Of a stretch of 24,060 nt of DNA, positions 9,501 to 16,963 are shown piece by piece. The notes under the pieces were generated by a model that did not search any database, was not told the origin of the DNA, and saw only the letters and a program-made list of their open reading frames with translations. The stretch is from positions 1 to 24,060 of the IMG/VR virus record IMGVR_UViG_3300048549_001323; one strand, given 5' to 3'. The first letter of the stretch is position 1, and the number at the start of each line of letters is the position of its first letter. Both the position numbers and the translations under genes were made by a program. The stretch comes from a virus.

Positions 9501-9587
9501 ATAAGGCGAATATTCGCCATCATCATATTTCCACCTATAGCTTATATAAGGAAATATTTTTTCAAAAGGTTTTACTTTTTCTGCCAT
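6531..9587 (-). CDS. Muzzle/tail-stabilisation protein, C-terminal segment (third of three genes)
   Basis: The product has 1018 residues. The N-terminus carries SYRWKYDDGEYSPYAPF at 16-32, a signature I know from the central part of large tail-stabilisation ('muzzle') proteins of crAss-like and marine podoviruses. The protein is beta-rich, with propeller-like strands such as NNIYFTDAKRG (751-761) and KIYLHNSD (868-875). A C-terminal block at 840-920 (GQSWTSRYSFIPESG, KFYTFKNGKIYL, RNNFYGVQYNS) is also typical of these proteins. The N-terminal part that should come before the RWKYDDGEYS motif is not in this gene. It appears in the two upstream genes. The gene starts 10 bases after the stop of the 1266-residue gene, in a different frame, behind the leader TAAAAAACAATAA. 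The expected location is the distal end of the short tail. Confidence 0.8.
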   Translation of the reverse strand: MAEKVKPFEKIFPYISYRWKYDDGEYSPYAPFTEVQFISKPIESINDRYEKGFNVFMVNDVENIVLNNIPKGREDVIAVDILYTESISSTVYILKTIEIDPADRGNGFLNGIIISKRSFGIALPDSELTRQFDAVPLKAKSQEFTANRLIYGNYVTKFNQGKNDLGGDGLKIKVDTIGVIDPTSGPSVKTNRTYDVGVVYMDKYGRQGGLLSQKVGNNSDNSSLIKTDFTYSSRIKLTSKISSQPPVWASAYKYYVKDVSTDFYNMTAFNSYLDGDPGDTEAANIYLQFDSKDRNKITEDSFLIPKRDGFATSAGNVITELSRIPVLDIENEAPDIVKAQVIERTAIKKFTIRDDKAQIITSYTDLSNALTPVNPNTANNQVFYIKDSLGVTWDTQYIITQLNQYITSQSGSTTFDSKESPYTSLQTIDFTGFNERLALQFVQVDGIESKKILIDEMEFGTGGDVEQRNIFKITLSNQINDNDEVIFTKGIDVAPAGGWNFQTDVDIKFFKLGLSEAGQKKLKGSFFVKVPRKTGITLFPNLPTGQTELDEEGELETLKFFDFETEQGNDSNLNLYWETSSVFPLADHGLTNILDWSNCIATVGGSNNKIYLESVNIQDKFNSTSLVKGIRVNTPEANYSEEHRKYGLIFSGLYNSRTGINELNKFNLADGITKELEPNYGSIQKLHALDTNLLAFCEDKVFKILADKDALFNADEGVNVTATNLVLGQAMSFQGEYGISIHPESFATFGNNIYFTDAKRGVAMQLTPANGQLFPISSIGMSNFFRDRIGTATKLIGAYDGAKKLYVVSLQGYDFNSASIGSEIIPSEDGNLTLGYSLKGQSWTSRYSFIPESGVTVNNKFYTFKNGKIYLHNSDTADRNNFYGVQYNSEVEIIFNDNPTYISDFLSINYEGSQDWEIVNILADQEENVVTDARLMDDLWFFKEGKYHAAIVGTVPVFIVEPGSSPNAEGFYPLIQDSNNTQDVAGVKGFFAKVRLKNPDTDKRELFAVSSEYYISQT

Positions 9588-9597
9588 TTATTGTTTT

Positions 9598-12500
9598 TTA
9601 CGCTTGTCTCCATATTAAATTAACACGTGTAAAGTACTGCTCGTAGGAACCACTGTTATATGTTGCGTCTGCATGAGCGAACTCATCGCTTGGGCGCACA
9701 AGGCCAATGTTTACAAATGTTTTTTGAGATGGAGGGTTATTTTTAGGTGTATATACTCTTAATGTATTACCATTTCTTATGATCGGGGCTGGCCAAGTGT
9801 CTGCTCCAGCGATTGAATTAGCAATATCATAAGGAGAAGTACTAGAGGTTGAAAATTCCCAGTCTTTACCAATAGAAGTTTTAACATCTATATCAATATA
9901 TTCATACCATTTTCCTGCTTCAGGGTTAGAAGGGTTAGCAATTAAATCAACGGGAATTGCTGTTTCTCTAAAAGAATAAACATTACTATTCCGATATTCT
10001 ATTTGTTTTATATCTACTAAGTCTAAAGAAATACGCCCAGAGCTAACATATTCTGTTGGGTTTAACGTTCTAAGAGCACCAACAAATGAAATTCCAAAAA
10101 AGTTGTCAACTGTTTCATAAAAAGCTACAAAATAATATTTTTTATTCGCGTTGTCTGTTGGGAAATCTATATTAAAAGGTAATTTTGCATTCCATTGTGT
10201 ATTAAATTCCATCCCAATCGAATATCCATTCGGCTCTCCACTTATAGTTACATTATATTTTGTTGTGCCTGCGCTTGGAGAATCGTATTCTTCCATAAAC
10301 TCCGCAGCACTAGACGGCTCCGTTAAAGATTGATTTTCTAAAAAATAAAAGCCGTGATTAATTATTTCTGGTTTAACACTGCTACGAGACCAAGCTGCCC
10401 TTGCAATTACTGCGGAATAGGTATTCAAGTCGTAAACGTAACTTTCAGAACCTGTTGTGGAGGCACCTAGCGTTGATATAATAAACTTTTTAGTGTAATT
10501 TGTTGATAATAATAAAGTTTTGGGTGTATTATCTATAGAAATATATGGCGATATAAATGTTTGTATATTACCGTTTGTATTAGTTTTAACAAATGTAGAA
10601 GCGTAATATTCTACTGTTGTAATCCCAGTTACATTTGCAGTAAAATTAATTTCTTCATTTTTACCATTTTCTTTAGTATTTGTTAAATCTAATTTTTTTT
10701 CAATTCTATTTGTCGCATTAGCCATAGTGGCAGCGTTGCCTGATTGATCTGAAAATGGGTTTGGAAATTCAGAAGCAGGCTTTAAATAAACACCTATTTC
10801 TGTAATAGAATAATTTAAAGAAGGCTTTTCAGCTTTGCATTTTACGGAAACACTTGTTTTTGTTAATGTAGATTTTATATTATCATCTATTATAGTAAGT
10901 ATTGGATCTACATCTACCGCGCTTAAATTAGCAGGTGTATCAACTCTTTTTGGCGTTGCCCATTTAGTTCCATTTAGTAAATTAATAAAAGGCTCACCTC
11001 CGTCTACCACTTTAGAATTAGCAGTTGTTGATAACGTCTGTTCTGGCTTTGCAAATACGGCTACATAATATGTAGTTTCGGCTGTCTTTCCAGTACAAGG
11101 TATTGTAATATCTAAAAAATCGTTGGCATTTTGATCTATATGCGCATTTATTGCTGAAACAGATTCTGTAGCCAAATGTTTAGTAGCTCCTGCTGCCCAA
11201 GCGTCTAAATCAGGACTTCTACCGTCTGGTAAAATGTTTATAGAAGGCGGGGGCGTTGTAGAAACATAAGCCCCAACCTCAACAATTCTTTTTCCGGTAT
11301 TACTTATTTCGCAAACAATAGTAAAATTATCGTGTTCTTTAACAGTAATAAATTCATTATTGCTGTTTGAATTTACTATTTTTGGGCCACCCACTAATGG
11401 TTTAATTAATTTAGGCTTAGTATCTGGGTTAACATTATCGTTTCTTGGATCGCCAAAAGGCCGGGAATAATAAGTAACTCCATTTTCTCCAATAATATAA
11501 GCCACCATTCTAAAGTTAGAAGATGAAATTTTAATCCCTTTTTCTATAAGATTGTAATATTCTTCTGTAGTTATAGCGGGTACAATTATAGGGTTTGTGG
11601 TTGTATACCTTCCTATATCAGGGTCACCTACGTTAGCGGTAAAAGTAAAATCTGATTTTGGTATAGTTAAAGTAAATGAATTATTAGGATTAACTATTGA
11701 AGGAATATCTGCCCATGCTCCATTTTCTGATTTTTCAATTTCAGCTTTTGTTATTGGCTTTGAAATTATTATGCCCGCGTCTACTATATTGGTATTATTT
11801 TTACCAGGTTTACCAATTATATCAAATTCTGCAGTTACTTCAATATTTTCTGTACCCGATGTAGACAAATTATATGTTGAAGGAAAATTCCATTCAGCTT
11901 TAAATACATTAAATAAAGGCTCTTCTGTATATTCGGGTTTTTTAAATTTTTTTAAACCCCCACACGATTCTATACCGCCAGAAATATTATAAGCAATGTA
12001 GTTTAATTCAGCCCCGTCCTCAAGGGTTAAATATGAAGCCGTGTTTAGACTAAATATTCCGCCTTCATCATAATTATCAGAGACACTAACTTTAACTGTT
12101 TTACCATCGGCAGATACTCCATTTGTAAAAGACTTTGTAATTATATCTTCTTTTACAGTTTCGTTACTGCTAAAATAAAAACCTAATTCAGTTATTTCTT
12201 CATATCTAAATGGTTTCAAATAATTATTACCATTTGAATGACCCAGTAAAATAGCTGAAGTAGCAGTATGCTCATTTACATTTAAAGTATGTACAGGAGC
12301 TGTTTTTTTAGTTTTATTTTGTATTTTATTTGTTACTGTATCTGAAAGAGACAGCGCATCGCCATATACAGTGCCATTTTTATTTGTTGCAAAAGGAACA
12401 TAGTAATAAATTAAATTTGGTACCGCTTCAAAACTAGAAATTAACTTTCCTGTTCCTTGGTCAAATGTTGCTGGAACAAAACTACCTGTATCTAATAAAT

Positions 12501-13398
12501 TTTGTACAGTAGGGGCAGTTTCATTATCATTAATTTTTCCTTCAGAAATATATAATCCTGAATTTGTTATTTTAGTATCGCCATCATTATTTAAAACAGA
12601 CTCAATTTTAATTATATTATTGGCTATTATTGGATCAGAAGATGTTAAATCTGAAGGAGCAGTACCCGCCGCAGCATTATTTAATATTTTAGATTTTGCA
12701 ATATTGCTATAAAATCTTTTTGAATTACCTTTTTTCTTACCAAAAGAAACAACAAAAATTTCGCCAGTAGACAAAGTTGCATTATAGTTTCCTCCAGAAG
12801 AATTAGTAGATTGTATACTTTCTTGTATGATAGCTATGCCACCGCCTAATTCTATATTTTTACTTGTAATTTCTACTGAAGAAGATCCAGTACCATTTAT
12901 AAGTCCTTCTATGGTATCTTCTGTAGCGGACCAAATAAACCCGCCTTCTACAAGTTGTCCTTCGTTTAATAATAATCTTCCTGTAAAAGACGTGTTTGAA
13001 GTACTATGTGCATCAATACTAATATCCGCATGGCCCTCGCTCGGGTTTGTTATTTTATTTCCATTTTCATCTATACCGTCAGTTTTACTTTTACTAACAC
13101 TATCGGTAGTTAAATCGTTAGCCCCAGTTCCAAATGCTTCATCAAACTTTTGAGTAGTCATTGAAGTAATGGGATGGTCTTTAACAACCGTTATATCGCC
13201 TTCCCTTATTTGTCTACCGTAAATATGTGTAGTTCCTGAAGAATGATCTACCTCAACCCCCTCAAAGTTGCCTTTAAATTTTTCAATATTAATTTTTTTA
13301 GGCTCGTTTTCATTGTCGGTAAAAAATAGCATACCATCAATTACATTAATTCCTGTAATTAATCTGTTTGAACTAAAATTTAGTATATTACTTGGCAT
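9598..13398 (-). CDS. Muzzle-derived virion protein with immunoglobulin/fibronectin-like repeats (second of three genes)
   Basis: The product has 1266 residues. Residues 4-40 (ILNFSSNRLITGINVIDG, MLFFTDNENEPKKINI) and 58-80 (HIYGRQIREGDITVVKDHP) match the middle of the N-terminal domain of large muzzle proteins, so this gene starts inside what is normally one protein. Residues about 130-1115 then hold seven modules. Each has a strand of the form I-x-x-x-G-aromatic-x-x-S, with the glycine near residues 153, 281, 406, 542, 709, 869 and 1016. A Tyr/Ala-rich strand follows (for example YYYVPFATNKNGTVYG at 330-345). The last 150 residues form a separate domain whose end resembles that of the 866-residue protein. 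The modules suggest a surface-exposed region at the tail, possibly for receptor or glycan binding, which is inference. There is no signal peptide and there are very few cysteines. Confidence 0.72.
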   Translation of the reverse strand: MPSNILNFSSNRLITGINVIDGMLFFTDNENEPKKINIEKFKGNFEGVEVDHSSGTTHIYGRQIREGDITVVKDHPITSMTTQKFDEAFGTGANDLTTDSVSKSKTDGIDENGNKITNPSEGHADISIDAHSTSNTSFTGRLLLNEGQLVEGGFIWSATEDTIEGLINGTGSSSVEITSKNIELGGGIAIIQESIQSTNSSGGNYNATLSTGEIFVVSFGKKKGNSKRFYSNIAKSKILNNAAAGTAPSDLTSSDPIIANNIIKIESVLNNDGDTKITNSGLYISEGKINDNETAPTVQNLLDTGSFVPATFDQGTGKLISSFEAVPNLIYYYVPFATNKNGTVYGDALSLSDTVTNKIQNKTKKTAPVHTLNVNEHTATSAILLGHSNGNNYLKPFRYEEITELGFYFSSNETVKEDIITKSFTNGVSADGKTVKVSVSDNYDEGGIFSLNTASYLTLEDGAELNYIAYNISGGIESCGGLKKFKKPEYTEEPLFNVFKAEWNFPSTYNLSTSGTENIEVTAEFDIIGKPGKNNTNIVDAGIIISKPITKAEIEKSENGAWADIPSIVNPNNSFTLTIPKSDFTFTANVGDPDIGRYTTTNPIIVPAITTEEYYNLIEKGIKISSSNFRMVAYIIGENGVTYYSRPFGDPRNDNVNPDTKPKLIKPLVGGPKIVNSNSNNEFITVKEHDNFTIVCEISNTGKRIVEVGAYVSTTPPPSINILPDGRSPDLDAWAAGATKHLATESVSAINAHIDQNANDFLDITIPCTGKTAETTYYVAVFAKPEQTLSTTANSKVVDGGEPFINLLNGTKWATPKRVDTPANLSAVDVDPILTIIDDNIKSTLTKTSVSVKCKAEKPSLNYSITEIGVYLKPASEFPNPFSDQSGNAATMANATNRIEKKLDLTNTKENGKNEEINFTANVTGITTVEYYASTFVKTNTNGNIQTFISPYISIDNTPKTLLLSTNYTKKFIISTLGASTTGSESYVYDLNTYSAVIARAAWSRSSVKPEIINHGFYFLENQSLTEPSSAAEFMEEYDSPSAGTTKYNVTISGEPNGYSIGMEFNTQWNAKLPFNIDFPTDNANKKYYFVAFYETVDNFFGISFVGALRTLNPTEYVSSGRISLDLVDIKQIEYRNSNVYSFRETAIPVDLIANPSNPEAGKWYEYIDIDVKTSIGKDWEFSTSSTSPYDIANSIAGADTWPAPIIRNGNTLRVYTPKNNPPSQKTFVNIGLVRPSDEFAHADATYNSGSYEQYFTRVNLIWRQA
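10069..12981 (-). repeat. Seven diverged Ig/Fn3-like protein modules in the 1266-residue virion protein
   Basis: The repeat is at protein level, not DNA level. The shared strand reads LVEGGFIWS, ITNSGLYIS, ITELGFYFS, IVDAGIIIS, IVEVGAYVS, ITEIGVYLK and IINHGFYFL. Spacing is about 125-165 residues. Most modules also have a later strand with Y-x-A or Y-Y-x-A/P and an N-x-G/T turn. This module type is common in Bacteroidota surface and phage proteins. Module borders are approximate. Confidence 0.7.
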
Positions 13399-13407
13399 AT
13401 TTTTTTA

Positions 13408-16008
13408 TTAATCATTTAACGTTAGCCTAACTGGCGCAAAATTAGACGTTGTTGTAACATCATTATTATAATTGTTGTCTATAAGTATATTACACCATAT
13501 TTGGCTTGGGTATGTAGGATCATTTGTTGGGTATATAGTTATACCCCCATTGCTTAATGAACTTGCGAAAGTACCAGTTTGGCTATAAGGCTCACTGTAA
13601 TCTACTGAACTTGGAGCTAGTCCACTGTAAGTAAATTTTACAGTTTTACTACCCGTAGGCCCAGTATGAACATACGCAGTTCCATCATCTATTACGCTTG
13701 TTGATCCCGTATAAGAGGATGAAGAAGCTACAGCTAGTTTATTACTCCAAGTCATTGTGGCAGCTGTAGGCGACGCATTAAAGTCTATTGACCCACTAAC
13801 TGCGCTACTTTGCCCTGTAATATTAAAGACGTATTGAATAGAGCTATAAATACCGTAATCAGTTACTGTTTCGCTCACTAAAGTAACCCAACTAGGGAGG
13901 TTTGTTGCACTAGAAGCGTTTGCATCCGTAAGCTTATATCCATCATTAGGTTGAACATTAACAGAAATTTGCTGTGTTGAACCCGGAGCAATACTCCAAG
14001 TATAACTAGTTAGGTGCGATGCTCCAATGCCAGCTACAAAATTGCTTCCAACACTGTTAAATGTTAAAGTATGATTATTTGCCGCTGTGGCGCCCGCTAA
14101 ACTAATAGCTACTGGGGCGTTGGAATATGTAATGCTTTTTCTTTGAGCGGCGGGAATAGCAATGCTAAAGTTTGCAGTTAAACTACCACCTGCACTAGTT
14201 GGCACGCCTGAATAACTTACAGTTATTAAATCACCACCATATGTTGCATTTTTAGTAGTAGAGTTAACACTGGAAATATATTTACCACTATCTGTTACTG
14301 TAATTGTATCAGAAGCGGTTTTAGTGCCAGTACCAGTAAAACTTATTGAGCTATCCGATGTTGGACTAATAGCTGCCGAAGGATTTGTAGAAGCTGTCCA
14401 TAAACCAGCAGACCAAGTAGTAACTACCTGCGTAGGAGTCGCGGCTATATTATAAGTTACACTGTCATCATTGGTAGGCGTATTAGATATAGCTATATCT
14501 ACTTGTATATATGTATGATTATCTCCGTTTGTATTTTGTGAAATACTAGCACTAGCCCACGCGGGTAGCCCTGTTACGGAAACAGAAGAAGCGTCAGCAA
14601 ATTCATAACCTGCGTTAGGAAATATATAAAATGTCTCTGTTGCTGAATATCCAGCTGTTTGTGTTGTCGTAAGCCCTGTATAAACATTTCCAGTAGAAAG
14701 AGCTGTTTGTTTTAATGTTGAATTACCTATAGATGCTGACGGTGTTAATGAGTAGCTATATGTTTGTGCTGCTCCCGCCGCTTGTTCAATTGTATCAAAA
14801 GCTTGTAAGTTAGAGGGCAAAAATACTGTTGACCCTACTGTTGCAACATCTACTCTTGGAAAACGCAATGGATCTCCTGTACCCTGCGCACTTATTGTTA
14901 TATTATGTGTAGCTGTTCCTGATCCATCTATTGTATGAGTTCCAGCTGGCGCTGTTGCTCCAACAGACCCGGTCAAAGTGTACGTAGCACCTGGAGTCCC
15001 AGATACTGAAAAGTTTTCAATTCCTCCTGTATTTACAACATTAGAATTAACAAATCCTAAGCTTGTTATTGAAAAAGCTGTATTTGTAGTTGTAAAGCTT
15101 TTAACTTCACCGTCTGTTGTTCCAATAGAATTAGTAGCAAAAGCTGCGTAACTAATTTGTTTGTCAGCAACAAGTCCCGTTATGTCAGCTGTAAAATTAT
15201 TTTTTATTGAAGAACTAGAAACAGTATTATTAGTTATACCAGCTCCACCTGTTTTTAATTCTGATAATGTTAAAGCACTACCGTCTGTTTTATATCCATA
15301 GTAAAACCCCTGCACGGTAACGTTAACACTATTATTAGTTAAAGAGCCAGCAATAGTAGCAGTTGTATTTGCTACGGTTTTTATATCTTCTGTAATAACC
15401 TCAGGCGCGGTTATAGTAGGTTGAGAGGCCGTAACACTTCCTGTTATAGAATCATTGCTATTTTTGTATGCATTTGGCACTTCAATATTTATAGATACAT
15501 CTTTATCAATTGAAGACCCTGTTGTATTTGGAGCAAATTTTGCTGTTATTGCTTTTGGGTTTCCAATTTTAGAGTTTACAAATATTGTTCCATCTTGTGC
15601 TATTGAAGCGCTAGGCGATGCTGTAGAAAAATTTAATTCTGTATTATTAGCAACTGATAAATTTGAGCTATCTATTACTATAGTACTTATAGAATTATTA
15701 ATTATATCATATTCGAATATCCCGTCAGCAACGTCGCCAGTAACAAAATAATATATTTTTTCTTCCTCCGGGTGAGCGTAAGAGCCCACAACCTTAGCAT
15801 TAGGATTTGAAGCGGCAGATAAGCCGTATATGTTTTGATTAGCTATTAGCTCGTTACCCTTTAAATTTTCAACAGCGCCTACATTGGCGTCTTCAGATGT
15901 GTCAACAGATATATTAAGGCCGTCTCTATATTGGCCTTGTTTTAATAACCTGTCATCTACATCTTTGTCCATTCTCGCGGCTTGGAACGTTCTTTTGCTT
16001 TCTGCCAT
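13408..16008 (-). CDS. Muzzle/tail-stabilisation N-terminal segment with Ig/Fn3-like extension (first of three genes)
   Basis: The product has 866 residues. Residues 5-53 carry the opening signature of large muzzle proteins of marine and crAss-like podoviruses: KRTFQAARMDKDVDDRLL, QYRDGLNISVDTSED, VGAVENLKGNE. KIYYFVTGD at 84-92 and GIFEYDIINNS at 96-106 continue this core, which stops around residue 160-180. A Fn3-like module follows at about 205-308 (QGFYYGY, then YAAFATNSIGTTDG). Several further beta-sandwich-like modules follow to 866, including an internal duplication. The C-terminal part is rich in Ser, Thr, Ala and Asn, as in exposed phage fibres. The gene starts 10 bases after the 314-residue ring gene. 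It ends with two consecutive TAA codons, and the next gene starts two codons later in the same frame. A tail-spike role for the extension is possible. Confidence 0.74.
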   Translation of the reverse strand: MAESKRTFQAARMDKDVDDRLLKQGQYRDGLNISVDTSEDANVGAVENLKGNELIANQNIYGLSAASNPNAKVVGSYAHPEEEKIYYFVTGDVADGIFEYDIINNSISTIVIDSSNLSVANNTELNFSTASPSASIAQDGTIFVNSKIGNPKAITAKFAPNTTGSSIDKDVSINIEVPNAYKNSNDSITGSVTASQPTITAPEVITEDIKTVANTTATIAGSLTNNSVNVTVQGFYYGYKTDGSALTLSELKTGGAGITNNTVSSSSIKNNFTADITGLVADKQISYAAFATNSIGTTDGEVKSFTTTNTAFSITSLGFVNSNVVNTGGIENFSVSGTPGATYTLTGSVGATAPAGTHTIDGSGTATHNITISAQGTGDPLRFPRVDVATVGSTVFLPSNLQAFDTIEQAAGAAQTYSYSLTPSASIGNSTLKQTALSTGNVYTGLTTTQTAGYSATETFYIFPNAGYEFADASSVSVTGLPAWASASISQNTNGDNHTYIQVDIAISNTPTNDDSVTYNIAATPTQVVTTWSAGLWTASTNPSAAISPTSDSSISFTGTGTKTASDTITVTDSGKYISSVNSTTKNATYGGDLITVSYSGVPTSAGGSLTANFSIAIPAAQRKSITYSNAPVAISLAGATAANNHTLTFNSVGSNFVAGIGASHLTSYTWSIAPGSTQQISVNVQPNDGYKLTDANASSATNLPSWVTLVSETVTDYGIYSSIQYVFNITGQSSAVSGSIDFNASPTAATMTWSNKLAVASSSSYTGSTSVIDDGTAYVHTGPTGSKTVKFTYSGLAPSSVDYSEPYSQTGTFASSLSNGGITIYPTNDPTYPSQIWCNILIDNNYNNDVTTTSNFAPVRLTLND
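13519..14643 (-). repeat. Internal two-domain duplication in the 866-residue virion protein
   Basis: Residues 456-525 and 678-752 align by eye: FYIFPNAGYEFADASS then GLPAWASAS, and VNVQPNDGYKLTDANASS then NLPSWVTLVS. Each is followed by a second domain that begins VVTTWSAGLWTAS or ATMTWSNKLAVAS. The period is about 222 residues. The two copies are diverged and the second domain aligns less clearly than the first. Confidence 0.6.
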
Positions 16009-16018
16009 TTAATTTTAT

Positions 16019-16963
16019 TTAATGTTTAATCCATTTAGCTTTGCCTCGCAGCACTTGTGCCATTTCTTCGGATTTATAATTTGAAAGTCTTATTTTTGCA
16101 TTTCTCATTTTAGAGCTAGCTTCTTTTTTATATAAAGGCGCTAACTGTACTGTTGATGGTCTTAGCTTTGATAAATTATATAACATGTAAGCATATAAAG
16201 CATCCTCAGCAAGCTTTGGAACATATACTTTAGATAGGTCCCCATTGTCTGCAATGCCATCAGAAATATAGTCTAAAATGATTAGGTTATCAGGTCTTCC
16301 GCTAAAAGTACTATCAAAAAATATTACGCCAGCTTCGTTGTCTATAAAAAATGTACCAGCTCCAGACATATCTTCTGGATTGCTTCCGTATCTTTTATTA
16401 AGATAAGGAAAGTCGTCATCATCATAGTTATAATTATCTTCTAAAGACCTTGTTCTATTGGCTGGGTTATTAGGGTCTTGAAATCTAGTAATTGCAGTTG
16501 ATTTAGCAGCAACCTGTATTTCGCCTTCACTATCATATAAAAAATCGTGGTCCGCGTCTTGTAAAGGAGCCGTTGGATTATCTACTTTTCTAGATGGCAA
16601 TAGAATATCTTTTTTACCATCTTCGCCCACTTGCGAAACCTTAACGTAATTTACGTAATCTTGTGGTAATGGAAATTGTAAAGTAGATCCTAGTTCTATT
16701 TCTACACTTTTTTCACTATGCAAAATATCATAACTAAACTCTTGCATACCTCTTTGCGCCCAAAAATCTACTTCGTATCTAGGCACTTTAGCTAAAGCTT
16801 TATCTTCGCCAATATATGCAACAATAAAGTTATTTATAATATCTTCTAAACTAGTTCTACTATAATAACCTAAACCTTTAAAATCAGCAGGAGTATTACC
16901 AGCATCACCCTCAAAGTTTGCGTAATATTGTCGACTAGTATATATTTTTTTTGATTCTGCCAT
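16019..16963 (-). CDS. Head-tail ring (neck/tail tubular-like) protein, 314 residues
   Basis: Residues 61-109 hold a signature I know from neck ring proteins of crAss-like and marine Bacteroidota phages: PRYEVDFWAQRGMQEFSYD, then FPLPQDYVNYVKVS. A middle acidic region at about 165-200 (DNYNYDDDDFPYL) is probably a loop. A beta strand LIILDYISDG lies near 235-245, followed by two C-terminal helices from about 250 (AEDALYAYMLYNLSKLR, then a basic helix). The fold should be comparable to the P22 gp4 / T7 gp11 adaptor group, but that is by analogy. Its ATG overlaps the stop of the 234-residue ring gene as TAATG, which suggests coupled translation and similar amounts. It would sit between the portal and the muzzle. 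Confidence 0.76.
   Translation of the reverse strand: MAESKKIYTSRQYYANFEGDAGNTPADFKGLGYYSRTSLEDIINNFIVAYIGEDKALAKVPRYEVDFWAQRGMQEFSYDILHSEKSVEIELGSTLQFPLPQDYVNYVKVSQVGEDGKKDILLPSRKVDNPTAPLQDADHDFLYDSEGEIQVAAKSTAITRFQDPNNPANRTRSLEDNYNYDDDDFPYLNKRYGSNPEDMSGAGTFFIDNEAGVIFFDSTFSGRPDNLIILDYISDGIADNGDLSKVYVPKLAEDALYAYMLYNLSKLRPSTVQLAPLYKKEASSKMRNAKIRLSNYKSEEMAQVLRGKAKWIKH

Noticed and set aside
11597-13153. Plus-strand open frames of 131 and 108 codons opposite the 1266-residue gene
   Set aside because: Same reason: antisense of a well-supported gene, no recognisable protein pattern and no place in a co-directed operon.
13408-16008. Split muzzle genes as sequencing frameshifts
   Set aside because: The first junction is in the same frame with two stop codons in a row, and both downstream pieces have their own starts, normal spacing and leaders like other genes in the window.
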